From NCBI GenBank assembly GCA_964483145.1, contig CAZAAK010000005.1, positions 1 to 47,898 on the forward strand: 47,898 nucleotides of DNA. The letters are read 5' to 3'. The translations under genes and the position numbers were made by a program. Below are positions 34,314 through 43,067 of this stretch, piece after piece. The notes below the pieces were generated by a model that made no database searches, was not told the origin of the DNA, and saw only the letters and a program-made list of their open reading frames with translations. The stretch is from Colimorpha sp964483145. GTDB lineage: Bacteria; Bacteroidota; Bacteroidia; Bacteroidales; P3. Each line of letters opens with the position of its first letter. The first letter of the stretch is position 1.

Positions 34314-35183
34314 TTAGTATTCCCACATGTCTATGGAAATATTCATAATCTCTTCTTCAATTCTTTGTGACTCAAGAAGGGCGTCTTCGCCAGTTAAATA
34401 GTCGTGAATAGCTCTGTTATAAACATTGTCTTCACGAGTGATGAAGGAGCTATACATAAAGGAATTAAAGGTGTATTCCCACGTTGGCAGATGAGTTAGG
34501 TTCTCTTGGCAATAAGCCTCTTTCTTCGCAAACAAAATCCTTACTTGCCATGAGAGCATGGGAACCCAAAAGAGAGTGACGGTCCCCATATACTCAGTTT
34601 CTCCATCGATTACTTTATATCTCTCCTCCATAGGAGCGAGGCCCAGTTTCATCACTTGGATACCGCTACGGGCGCGATCCATATAGACGGCCTCTTTGAC
34701 AGCATATTGGTAAATGTTGTCGGATGTAAATTCGTGTGGCACAAATACGGTCATGTAATCTGCCTCGCCGTAGTCGTCGTATACTTCCATTTGCACTGTG
34801 TCGCTACGAGTAGCTCTGTCGATTACTTTTTGTGTATCAAGGGGGATTTTCATCTCGTCATCCTCAAAGAGTTCAATCTCCCCCGCATTAATGGCATCCC
34901 ACAATACATAGGCCAAATTCTTCCTGCCTCGAATGCCTTCTGGCGTATTTGGGTAATAGAAGAACTGGTTATCCTTTTCGCGGACGTCAATTATTCGCCA
35001 CAGTAGTTTGCCCCAATAAACATCTGCTTCTCTCACGAAACCATATTTTTGAGGCTTTTGCTCCCAAGTCATGGTGCGTTCGTAGTAGTCGGCTGGTTGA
35101 GTTTCGATGTATTGGGCTTGAATACCCTCAATAGCAGCCATACCTATGCTGAATGCGATAATTATCTTGTCTAGTCGGGGCAT
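34314..35183 (-). CDS. Second GldN/PorN-family protein (GldO-like paralogue)
   Basis: 289 aa from the ATG at 35183 (signal peptide MPRLDKIIIAFSIG... ending IQAQ). The ATG at 35201 lies inside a hairpin and adds a poor leader. It is homologous to the gene just upstream: both have a WRxIDxREKxNQFFYxP segment, a DDE(L/M)KIP motif and nearly the same C-terminus (IHDYLTGEDA, LESQ, IEE, DMWEY). GldN forms rings with GldK at the outer membrane in the T9SS. Flavobacterium has tandem gldN/gldO; Porphyromonas has one porN. Whether this copy is redundant or specialised cannot be told from the sequence. Confidence 0.85.
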   Translation of the reverse strand: MPRLDKIIIAFSIGMAAIEGIQAQYIETQPADYYERTMTWEQKPQKYGFVREADVYWGKLLWRIIDVREKDNQFFYYPNTPEGIRGRKNLAYVLWDAINAGEIELFEDDEMKIPLDTQKVIDRATRSDTVQMEVYDDYGEADYMTVFVPHEFTSDNIYQYAVKEAVYMDRARSGIQVMKLGLAPMEERYKVIDGETEYMGTVTLFWVPMLSWQVRILFAKKEAYCQENLTHLPTWEYTFNSFMYSSFITREDNVYNRAIHDYLTGEDALLESQRIEEEIMNISIDMWEY

Positions 35184-35199
35184 CTTTCTGTTAAAAAAC

Positions 35200-35239
35200 A
35201 AAGAGTTAAGAATAATGGAAAATCTACTCTTAACTCTTT
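35200..35239 (-). terminator. Terminator-like hairpin between the two gldN genes (putative attenuator)
   Basis: Perfect 12-bp arms AAAGAGTTAAGA and TCTTAACTCTTT around a 16-base loop. On the minus-strand transcript it is followed by GTTTTTTAAC. Being AT-rich it should be weak, so partial termination would lower expression of the second gldN-type gene relative to the core operon. Confidence 0.65.
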
Positions 35240-35291
35240 ATTCTTTGAAATGATTGTATAATCCTACCAGAATTTTGGCTGTAAGATTTTA

Positions 35292-36188
35292 TTAGTATTC
35301 CCACATATCGGACTCAATGTCAAAGATGCGCTCTTCAATGGTTTGTGACTCGAGCTGAGCATCTTCACCAGTAAGGTAGTCGTGGATTTCGCGGTTGTAG
35401 ACGTTGGTTTCACGGGTAACATAACTGTCAAAATAGCGGGAAATGAATACCTCGTCATAACTACGCTCAACGTTGTTGTTGTACATGTCATAGACATTGG
35501 TGCGGGCAAAGATATTGCGGACACGCATGTCGTTCATTGGAATCCAAAAGCGTGTAGTAGGGTTGCACTCCATTTCGCCTTCCACTTCCTTGCAGTTCTC
35601 GTCAACCAATGCGAGTGCAACGATGCGGGCTTTCATGCGTGTGTCCTGTTTGTCGATATACCAATACTCTTTGATGTGAATTTTATAGTAATCGTCTGAA
35701 CTGAAAGACTTATACTTGATAGTATCGTGACCTTCGTCAATGATTTCACCGTAGTCGTCATAAATGGGGTCTGTCATTGTGGTATCAGCCTTGTTCAAAC
35801 GTGTGTACATATAACCCCAATCCACAGGAATCTTCAATTCATCATCTTCAAAAATTTCGAATTCCCCAAGAGCTGCATTCCTATAGATAAGGTAAGCCAA
35901 ATTGATACGTCCCTGATTGTTGTTCAAACTGTCTTCTCCCTTTGGAAAATAAAAAAATTGGTTGAACTTTTCACGGAAGTCAATATCTCTCCAAATGCAT
36001 GTTTCCCAAATCACATCGCTTTCACGCAGGTTTGGGTAGGGAATGGCTTGCCGAGTGGCGCTCATGGTGCGGGTGTAGAAATTGCTCAAATTGTTTTCAT
36101 CATCCGGACTGAGTATATTCTGTGCATTGACAGGCATACCAGCAACGGCGAAAAGCATTAGGCCAAGGCTAAACAATATTTTTTTCAT
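35292..36188 (-). CDS. porN: T9SS ring protein GldN/PorN
   Basis: 298 aa from the ATG at 36188 (MKKILFSLGLMLF... signal ending VNAQ). The longer open frame runs back into gldM. Core segments: YPNLRESDVIWETCIWRDIDFREKFNQFFYFP, quoted here only by its ends YPNLRESDV and NQFFYFP, the DDELKIPVDWGYMYT segment and the C-terminal DIESDMWEY. GldN assembles with GldK into rings beneath the outer membrane that couple the GldLM motor to the translocon. It follows gldM by 22 bases, as in other T9SS operons. Confidence 0.93.
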   Translation of the reverse strand: MKKILFSLGLMLFAVAGMPVNAQNILSPDDENNLSNFYTRTMSATRQAIPYPNLRESDVIWETCIWRDIDFREKFNQFFYFPKGEDSLNNNQGRINLAYLIYRNAALGEFEIFEDDELKIPVDWGYMYTRLNKADTTMTDPIYDDYGEIIDEGHDTIKYKSFSSDDYYKIHIKEYWYIDKQDTRMKARIVALALVDENCKEVEGEMECNPTTRFWIPMNDMRVRNIFARTNVYDMYNNNVERSYDEVFISRYFDSYVTRETNVYNREIHDYLTGEDAQLESQTIEERIFDIESDMWEY

Positions 36189-36210
36189 AATATCTAATTT
36201 TTGTTCTTTC

Positions 36211-37902
36211 TTACTTCGTAATACGGAATGTGCTACTGACATTGCGTTTGGAGCCGTCAGGCATCTGAACATCAAGACTGAGGGTAATCTTGCAACCAGG
36301 TTTGGCTTTGTTGATGTAGCTCATTATATCTGCTGTCCAAACAGGTCCTCTGCACTCCAAATCGGTGGCACCATTGACTCGGGTGATGTCAATAGTTTGC
36401 TTGAGAATTGTGGGAGTTTTCATGTGGAAAGCAAATTCTGGTCCATAACGTACCTGAGGTCCTTTCATGTTCTTGAGGTCACTGATAGGAATACCTTTGC
36501 CTGCTTCAACTTTACCCAAAAAAATCTTTGGATCAGGAAGCGGACGGGCACGCAGTTCGGTGGATCCCATAAAACGAGTCTGTTTGCCGTCTTTGATAGA
36601 TGCGTTGACAATAACCTTGCCTTTGTTGACCTTGGGCTTGATGATGTAGTGTCCAACACCAGACTTGGGATCAGCTGTGAGAGTGCCTTGACTGGGGTCG
36701 GCCAATGAGACCATAAGGTTGTGGGCAGCAACACCGGGAACCGAAATTTTGATAGGATTGTCGATACCCATATAAACTACATTCATTTCGGTCAGTTCGA
36801 ACACAGCCATGGGCTCGGCAACATAGTAGCTCTGTTTAAAATTGTACTTCTCTGTACCAGTCTCTTTTTTGACATAAACAGTGCCTGTAATTGTTTTAGG
36901 TCCAGTGGTGTTACAAGTGGTGGAATAGATTATTGCACCAGTGTCATTGGATGTGAAATGTTGCCCACCAACACTAGCTTCAAATTTAGCTTTTGAATCG
37001 TAGGCGCCTACATTAACGGTCAACTCATATTTTCCACCCTTCATAATATAGGAGTTGTTCGAGTAAGCAATTACAGAAACTTTATCGAAGGAAAAGTCAT
37101 TGGACTTGACCTGTTTGTAAAGTGTGTTTACAGCATCGAACTCAGCATTCATTACCTCTGCTTTCATACGGGTCAGGGTGACTAGTGCCGCACCTGCAAC
37201 GGTATTATTGAAGTTGAGTTGTTCCCAAGATGTAGGCTTCCCCTCAGAATTCAAGGAGTAGTCCTCTACATTTAGACCTAAGTTGACATGAATTGAATCG
37301 GCCCCCAAAATCTCGCGAACTTTGTTTTTGTACTCAATAATGTTGTTTTTGATAAGGACGGCAGCGCCGGCGGACGCTTCGTCCCCCTCCGCATTACCTA
37401 TGAAATACGGTGTACCGATATGGTTGTCATCGAGCTTGTTAATCCATCGGAATCCGCCTACATGCAACGCCTCTGCAATACTGTCAAAGTTAGCGCTACC
37501 ATCGTCATTTGTCAGTGGAATGGTTCTTTTGATGATTTTTTCATTATCGGAAGGGTCTACCAGTTCAATTTCAGCTTTGGAAGCAATCTTGCCAACGAAA
37601 CTGTAGGTGACTGTGTCTATAGTGTAAACAAGTTCCTTGGAGAGTTTCTTAATCTCCTGGGCCTTGTTGTACTTGTCCTGAACTTTGGCAGGGTTGTTCT
37701 TTAGGGCATTTTCGAAGTTGTCGTAGGTATCCTCCAATTTGAGCACCATGTTTTCATTGGATTTTGTCATGGCGTTGCCTACGGTCTTGAAGCCCTCTAC
37801 AACCTCAGCCGACACGTTCAGTGCCAACATGGCGGTGTACACAAGGTACATCATCTGAATCATTTTTTGTCGCGGGGTTTCCGGACAGTTTGAAGCACCC
37901 AT
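36211..37902 (-). CDS. porM: T9SS motor protein GldM/PorM
   Basis: A 563-aa protein, slightly longer than usual for the family. The N-terminus PRQKMIQMMYLVYTAMLALN is a GldM signature: short cytoplasmic start then one membrane helix (about 17-35). The rest is periplasmic: a helical domain (about 40-230), then beta domains (GGKYELTVNVGAYD; NVVYMGIDNPIKISVPGV; SGVGHYIIKPKVNKGKV). GldM with GldL forms the proton-driven motor of the T9SS and touches the GldKN rings. It sits between gldL (68-base gap) and gldN. Confidence 0.95.
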   Translation of the reverse strand: MGASNCPETPRQKMIQMMYLVYTAMLALNVSAEVVEGFKTVGNAMTKSNENMVLKLEDTYDNFENALKNNPAKVQDKYNKAQEIKKLSKELVYTIDTVTYSFVGKIASKAEIELVDPSDNEKIIKRTIPLTNDDGSANFDSIAEALHVGGFRWINKLDDNHIGTPYFIGNAEGDEASAGAAVLIKNNIIEYKNKVREILGADSIHVNLGLNVEDYSLNSEGKPTSWEQLNFNNTVAGAALVTLTRMKAEVMNAEFDAVNTLYKQVKSNDFSFDKVSVIAYSNNSYIMKGGKYELTVNVGAYDSKAKFEASVGGQHFTSNDTGAIIYSTTCNTTGPKTITGTVYVKKETGTEKYNFKQSYYVAEPMAVFELTEMNVVYMGIDNPIKISVPGVAAHNLMVSLADPSQGTLTADPKSGVGHYIIKPKVNKGKVIVNASIKDGKQTRFMGSTELRARPLPDPKIFLGKVEAGKGIPISDLKNMKGPQVRYGPEFAFHMKTPTILKQTIDITRVNGATDLECRGPVWTADIMSYINKAKPGCKITLSLDVQMPDGSKRNVSSTFRITK

Positions 37903-37970
37903 ACTTTTTTAATTAGTGGCTAATGATCTGTTAAAAGTGTACAGTTAGTTGTTTAGTTGTGCTGTAAGCA

Positions 37971-38822
37971 TTACAGACGAGTCTGCATAGCGGCGAGCAT
38001 ATTGCCATAAACATTATTGAGTTCGGCAACTTTGCGCGAGAGTGCATCTACCTGCTCTTTGTATTTGAGAACGCCCTCTGCACTTCCGGCGAAATTGGTC
38101 ATCATGGTCTGAATACGTTCCTCAACTTCCTTGGTGGCCTCAAGTTGGCTGGTCGATGTCTGAAGTTGCATTTCGTACATGGCGTTGACGGATGCAAGGC
38201 TACCTGCCAACTTCTTCATCTCATCAGCATAGGATGCATCACCACTAGTAAGGGCTTGGGCAGTTTCCTCGTAGATTGTGGTGAGATTGTTGACTGCTTC
38301 ACTAGCCGCCTTCATCTTGTCAACGGCTTCAGCAGCACTGTCAAGGCTACTGACAAATTTGTCGGTGGATGCTGCGGCAGAAGCTATGCCACTAATAGAG
38401 TTCGCGCTCTCCGCCAAATTCTCCATACCGTGACCCAAGCGTTCGATGAGCTCAGGTGTGATGTTGGCCTGCTCGAGCATTTGGTCAAGTTTGGCAGTAA
38501 TTGGATCGTTACTAAATATTGTGTGGCTCTCTTTTTCATCTTGGATTTGCTGCTTAGGGTCACTCACAATCGGGCTGTCCATGCCGGCTAATTGAGGATA
38601 AACGAGAGTCCAATCGAACTCTACGTGTGGGGGCTCGAACGCAGAAAGAAAGAAGATGACGGTTTCTGTACCCATGCCAACAATCAGCATAATGGTGCCG
38701 CCGGGCCAGTGATTAATCTTGAACAGAGCTCCGATAATAACAACGGCGGCGCCCCATCCGTAAAGTTTAGACATGAAGTTTTTATAACCTTTACTGCGTA
38801 CTAAATTGTCTAACCAACTCAT
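37971..38822 (-). CDS. porL: T9SS motor protein GldL/PorL
   Basis: A 283-aa protein with two N-terminal membrane helices (about 21-36 and 43-62) and a long cytoplasmic helical part. The helix-1 end ALFKINHWPGGT is a GldL signature. E53 in the second helix corresponds by position to the conserved membrane Glu proposed to take part in proton flow. The C-terminal part (about 115-283) is coiled coil (ATEKVEERIQ-like, ending LNNVYGNMLAAMQTRL). It forms the stator/rotor pair with GldM. It lies 87 bases after gldK. Confidence 0.94.
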   Translation of the reverse strand: MSWLDNLVRSKGYKNFMSKLYGWGAAVVIIGALFKINHWPGGTIMLIVGMGTETVIFFLSAFEPPHVEFDWTLVYPQLAGMDSPIVSDPKQQIQDEKESHTIFSNDPITAKLDQMLEQANITPELIERLGHGMENLAESANSISGIASAAASTDKFVSSLDSAAEAVDKMKAASEAVNNLTTIYEETAQALTSGDASYADEMKKLAGSLASVNAMYEMQLQTSTSQLEATKEVEERIQTMMTNFAGSAEGVLKYKEQVDALSRKVAELNNVYGNMLAAMQTRL

Positions 38823-38909
38823 TGTATTGTCTTTTTTGTATTACTTGATGATTAAATGCATTTTAAGTTATTACAGACAAATATTGCTTATCAACAGATA
38901 TATTGCCAA

Positions 38910-40274
38910 TTAATATATGTTGGATGCGGTCTTCAGATTGTCGCCCTTGACACGACCCATATAGGGTTGGATGCAACGGAATCCAATGTAGCATTTGCTA
39001 GTATCTTGAAATTCAAAGGTACGTGTCTGGACTTGAATATAGTATTTTTGGTCCTTCCAACTGCCACCACGAACTACTTTACGCTTCATAGCAATGGGGT
39101 CGCTCTCTTGAGCGTTGTAGTTGTAATAAGGCGAAAGAGCATTGGCTACAATATAGGTGGACTCGTTGTATGCATCAGCGCACCACTCTGAAACGTTGCC
39201 CGCCATGTCATACAGACCGTAATCATTAGGAGCATAGTGTCCAACCACCAATGTGCGGACACCGCCATCATCATCATAGGCACCGCGCAATGGCTCATAA
39301 TTGGCCAAAAAGCATCCATTCGGGTTACGAACATACGGCCCTCCCCAAGGATAACTCTCGGCTGCAATACCACCGCGGGCGGCAAATTCCCACTCAGCCT
39401 CGGAGGGCAGACGGAAATCATTCATGTGCTCATAGTTGATGTTGGCTAGATAGTCATTGAGAAATTTGCTGCGCCATATGCAGAAAGCCTTGGCCTGAAG
39501 CCAACTAATACCAACAACAGGATAGTTGTCATAGGCTGCAGAGCAGAAATAGTTGCGGGTGAAGTCATCGTTCATGGAGTAGGTGTAGTCGTGAACCCAG
39601 CATAGGGTGTCGGGGTAGACGTTGATCCTCTCTTTGTGTACGAAGGCGGTACGGTTGTTTAACCCTCTAGGACGGGCAGTATAGAGTGTGCCACGGTGCT
39701 CCTCTTTGTTTTGTGCACTAGCCTCTTTACGGGAAGCATCAGCGTAGTCAATCCAATAATACTCATAGTTCAACTTTGAAGCATCGATTTCCCGACGACC
39801 AAAATATCTGTCTTTTTCAGCAACATAGAGGTCAGTGAGCGCCTCGCGGACTTCTGGATCTTCCCAATTAATCTTGGTCTTGTAGTTGATGTTAGGCGGG
39901 TCAAGTGGTTCTCCATATTCATTTTCTTCAATCTGATAGCCGTCCATACCACCTTCAGCCAACATTTTGCGCACCATAGAATCGGTAACCCAAGCAACAA
40001 ATTGGCGATATTCATTGTTGGTGATCTCGGTCTCATCCATGAAGAAGGATGCTACCTGCATGGTGCGAGGCTGGGATGTGACGCCATAGGTATTGTTTTG
40101 TACACCAGCACCCATGCTGAAGTTTCCTTGATTGACGAAAACCATGCCTTTGAGGTCAATGTCCTCAAATTGGTTTCGATCCAACACACCGGTCAGTTCA
40201 CCGTTGGAGGATTTTGAAGAGCAACCGGAGAGAATAATTACCGAGGCTGCGAGCAAGAAAAATAACCTTTTCAT
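38910..40274 (-). CDS. porK: T9SS ring lipoprotein GldK/PorK
   Basis: 454 aa from the ATG at 40274 (lipobox ASVIILSGC18); the open frame upstream adds 21 residues before this signal and is unlikely. The protein has the formylglycine-generating-enzyme/sulfatase-modifying fold: DLKGMVFVNQGNFSMG, DETEITNNEYRQFVAW, FRLPSEAEWEFAARGG, NVSEWCAD, KVVRGGSW. In GldK this fold has been recruited as a structural ring lipoprotein at the outer membrane, bound to GldN. It is preceded by porP with a 144-base gap, in which I find no consensus promoter. Confidence 0.94.
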   Translation of the reverse strand: MKRLFFLLAASVIILSGCSSKSSNGELTGVLDRNQFEDIDLKGMVFVNQGNFSMGAGVQNNTYGVTSQPRTMQVASFFMDETEITNNEYRQFVAWVTDSMVRKMLAEGGMDGYQIEENEYGEPLDPPNINYKTKINWEDPEVREALTDLYVAEKDRYFGRREIDASKLNYEYYWIDYADASRKEASAQNKEEHRGTLYTARPRGLNNRTAFVHKERINVYPDTLCWVHDYTYSMNDDFTRNYFCSAAYDNYPVVGISWLQAKAFCIWRSKFLNDYLANINYEHMNDFRLPSEAEWEFAARGGIAAESYPWGGPYVRNPNGCFLANYEPLRGAYDDDGGVRTLVVGHYAPNDYGLYDMAGNVSEWCADAYNESTYIVANALSPYYNYNAQESDPIAMKRKVVRGGSWKDQKYYIQVQTRTFEFQDTSKCYIGFRCIQPYMGRVKGDNLKTASNIY

Positions 40275-40418
40275 ATAATGTACTTTTTGTCTATCTTGAT
40301 ATGTAGTGTTGCGCGGTGTACGATAAATTCCGACCAAGCCAATCTATCTATCACCTTTTATTTATACGTTATTTCATTCGAAAAGTTTCGTTTTTATATC
40401 GTTTTTTACGTTTTGGGG

Positions 40419-41414
40419 TTAATCAAGAAGCATGGTGTTGCCGTACCGTGTGTCAGGCTTGCGCGGAATTACTACCTTGAAGGCGAATTTTAGATAGAGC
40501 TCAAGCGATCCAAAACTTCTCCCAGCTTTGTATGACCCCAAACTGCTTGTAGTGACATCGTAAGAAATACCGATGTTGAATTTTTTCCAATGAACACCGG
40601 CAAGCAAGTAAACGGCATCTTGCACTCGGTAGCCCAAACCTCCCCAAAAAGCATTGCGATAGTCAACCAAACAGGAAAAATCCGCCTGAAAATAACTCAA
40701 GCCGGCACTCTTGATCAGAGCAGAGGGTCTAATACGGATGAGGGGAGCGCTTGCGGGCGTGTAGTCGTACCCGCCCATAAGGTAAGCAGTGCGGGTATTG
40801 GTAAAGGCAATCTCATCGCTGTGTGCACCCAAGAGATTCTTCACAGAGAGCCCTAAGTAATACTTCCCAGGAACTTGGTAGTAGATGCCTACAGCTCCGT
40901 CAATCAACATAGAAGAAGCGTCTTGAGTACCAATTATGGGGTCGTTTCCATCGGCTCCAATCAGATTTTCAACCGCCAACGTACTGTTAAGCATGTCTAC
41001 CTCAATACCTGCGGAAAGGTTGCCTTCGCCCCAAAACATACGAAAAGCATAATCAAGGGCAATAAGGTTGTTCTTATGGTAGCCAATATTGTCGTTGACA
41101 AACGTTAACCCTATCCCACCATGAAGAAATTTGACTGGCATGTCAAAGTTGAAAAGAATGTCGGTGGGTGTGGACCCAGCTTCGCCGCCAGTGGTAGGTG
41201 CGTCAAGTTTGAGTCCCATCCATTGGTTTCTGTACATTACCGTAGCGCAGATGGAACCAGAACTGCCTGCATAGCCAGGATTGTAGGACATTCTGTTGAA
41301 CATGTATTGCGAAAATTGGGGCTCCTGCTGGGCTATGGCTGCACATGAAAATCCCAACGCCATCACCAAAAGTGACAGTTTCTTGCTCAATCTGATTCTC
41401 ATGCGAACGCTCAT
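40419..41414 (-). CDS. porP: PorP/SprF family type IX secretion system membrane protein
   Basis: A 331-aa protein (327 if ATG 41402 is used). Signal sequence to about residue 28 (AAIAQ), then the family start QEPQFSQYMFNRMSYNPGYAGS. The remainder is amphipathic beta strands expected to form an outer-membrane barrel, with FLHGGIGLTFVNDNIGYHKNN and YYQVPGKYYLGLSVKNLLG typical of PorP/SprF. These proteins act as outer-membrane partners of the T9SS. First gene of the porP-gldK-gldL-gldM-gldN group, with a consensus promoter about 90 bases upstream. Confidence 0.93.
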   Translation of the reverse strand: MSVRMRIRLSKKLSLLVMALGFSCAAIAQQEPQFSQYMFNRMSYNPGYAGSSGSICATVMYRNQWMGLKLDAPTTGGEAGSTPTDILFNFDMPVKFLHGGIGLTFVNDNIGYHKNNLIALDYAFRMFWGEGNLSAGIEVDMLNSTLAVENLIGADGNDPIIGTQDASSMLIDGAVGIYYQVPGKYYLGLSVKNLLGAHSDEIAFTNTRTAYLMGGYDYTPASAPLIRIRPSALIKSAGLSYFQADFSCLVDYRNAFWGGLGYRVQDAVYLLAGVHWKKFNIGISYDVTTSSLGSYKAGRSFGSLELYLKFAFKVVIPRKPDTRYGNTMLLD

Positions 41415-41504
41415 TTTGATATCATGTAATTATCTAATTATCTTTCGTATACAATCATATCTGGGCTGTTCCCCTATCGGAAAGACAAACCAAATTTTGA
41501 CTTG

Positions 41505-41533
41505 CAAAGATAGCAATAAATATTTACATTCAA
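41505..41533 (-). promoter_or_regulatory. Promoter of the T9SS core operon
   Basis: On the minus strand TTG (41533-41531), an 18-base spacer and TATCTTTG (41512-41505). It is about 90 bases upstream of the porP start. It is the only consensus promoter I find ahead of the six-gene T9SS block. Confidence 0.75.
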
Positions 41534-41574
41534 TGTTTTTTTAAATTTTTTTTCTCTACTTCTCCCTTAATTGA

Positions 41575-42474
41575 CTATTTCCCATGTGGAATTAGGCAAC
41601 TCTCGGGAAATAGGTCAATCAACTCGGCCTGAGTCCTGACGACATGGCTACGGATATCGGCCAATATCAGTATCAGGCGTACCTCCCTATTTCGTTTATT
41701 GCTCTCCAACAACAACTTCGATTGCATCTCTTCAGGCAGTCTCTTCCGTTCCAACCATGCCGCATATTGCGACCCAACGATGCATAGTTCCAAGTCGTAT
41801 AGAGGCCCTTTTAGAGTGGGCTCTACAACAGTACTGTCTTTCTCATTTACCCAAACAGGGGGCTCTGTGTTGTCCGGCAGGGCAGTATCGGTTGTCTCTG
41901 TCGGTTTGGTATCGATTTTGGTCTTGGGACTCTCTCCTATGACCTTTGCTGTGGACGGCACTGTCTTTTCTGAATCTTTGGTTGCATGTGGATATGGAGA
42001 TATCCGTTTCCGTTTGCTTTTATCCCTGTAAGCCAAATATTCCTCTGTTGTCATGGCAAGGGTGTCTTGGTTGGACCAGAACATGTATCCCAATGTTGGA
42101 TCCAAGGTTGTTACCATAACTTTTCCAGAACCTTTAATACCCAATGCATGAATTGCTATCTTTGTCATATCTAATATATTAGATTTTGGGCATCGGTCGT
42201 TTACTCGCACAACGACAGTCCGTCCGGTGGTAGGGTAGGCAACTAGTAGGTAGGTGCCGAAAGCGATGGTTTTATGTGCTGCCGTATATTGGTTTTGCCG
42301 AAAAATCTCTCCGTTAGATGTATGTCTGCCAACAAATTTGTCGGCATAGTAGGTGCCTAGCATGGTGATGCCTTGTGGAACTTGGGTACAATCATTGGTA
42401 CTGTCGGACTCCGTTTGGGCAAAAACGGGCATCGACAGCACAATCAGAAACAGTATGTAAGCTAATCTTTTGAT
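41575..42474 (-). CDS. RlpA-like double-psi beta-barrel protein (possible ATC start)
   Basis: The body has the RlpA motif order GTYYADKFVGRHTSNGE, TAAHKTIAFGT and TVVVRVNDRCP, so a double-psi barrel (about residues 35-130 of the longer form). RlpA proteins are septal peptidoglycan-binding or lytic proteins. The tail has an acidic/Thr-rich linker and a helical end unlike standard SPOR domains. Start problem: the first usual start codon (GTG 42441) cuts the signal peptide. The same frame upstream encodes KRLAYILFLIVLSMPVFAQ, preceded by ATC at 42474 and closed by the kdsC stop at 42498-42496. I annotate from ATC as the best fit (299 aa); a sequencing error or mutation of ATG is the alternative. 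Confidence 0.75.
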   Translation of the reverse strand: MKRLAYILFLIVLSMPVFAQTESDSTNDCTQVPQGITMLGTYYADKFVGRHTSNGEIFRQNQYTAAHKTIAFGTYLLVAYPTTGRTVVVRVNDRCPKSNILDMTKIAIHALGIKGSGKVMVTTLDPTLGYMFWSNQDTLAMTTEEYLAYRDKSKRKRISPYPHATKDSEKTVPSTAKVIGESPKTKIDTKPTETTDTALPDNTEPPVWVNEKDSTVVEPTLKGPLYDLELCIVGSQYAAWLERKRLPEEMQSKLLLESNKRNREVRLILILADIRSHVVRTQAELIDLFPESCLIPHGK

Positions 42475-42495
42475 ATGCGTGTATTTTTGCCAATA

Positions 42496-43032
42496 TTACC
42501 ACTTCAATGCATCGTGTCCCTCATCATTTGGATTAAACCATTGTCCCTGAAGGCGTAATGTCTGTTCTATGATATCCCGCACGCACCCTCGTCCACCGGG
42601 TTTAGCGGATATGTAATCGCAAATCTCTTTGATTTCTGTTGCGGCATCCGTTGGGCACGCAGCCACGCCACAATGGCGCATCATCTGGTAATCGGGGATG
42701 TCGTCACCCATGCAGATGACCTGCGATTCTTCGAGATCGTTTTCAATCAAAAAGTCCCTATAGGTTTCGATTTTGTTTCTGCATCCGGTCCTACACTGTG
42801 TCACTCCAAGTGACTTCATTCTGTTGTCGATACTCAAAGATGTGGCGCCCGAGATGACGGCAACGATATATCCCCTCTTGATGGCATATTGTATTGCATA
42901 GCCATCTTTTACATCGGCGCAACGAATTGCCTCACCATTAGTGTATGTCCAAACGCTCCCATCAGTCATCACTCCATCGAAATCAAAGACAAATGCTTTG
43001 ATGCTGTGCAATTTCTCTTTATAGTTGATCAT
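42496..43032 (-). CDS. kdsC: 3-deoxy-D-manno-octulosonate 8-phosphate phosphatase (KdsC, HAD-IIIC)
   Basis: A 178-aa HAD phosphatase without a cap domain. Motif I FDFDGVMTDG has nucleophile D17 and acid/base D19. Motif II is ISGATS, and motif IV is CMGDDIPDYQMM. These and the length are typical of KdsC, which forms Kdo for lipid A core from Kdo-8-phosphate. The C-terminal GGRGCVRDIIEQTL matches the KdsC tail. It sits between the deacetylase-like gene and the RlpA-like gene, probably as one transcript. Confidence 0.92.
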   Translation of the reverse strand: MINYKEKLHSIKAFVFDFDGVMTDGSVWTYTNGEAIRCADVKDGYAIQYAIKRGYIVAVISGATSLSIDNRMKSLGVTQCRTGCRNKIETYRDFLIENDLEESQVICMGDDIPDYQMMRHCGVAACPTDAATEIKEICDYISAKPGGRGCVRDIIEQTLRLQGQWFNPNDEGHDALKW

Positions 43033-43067
43033 GTCCTATGTCGTCTTAGGTAGTTGGCTTGATGTTA

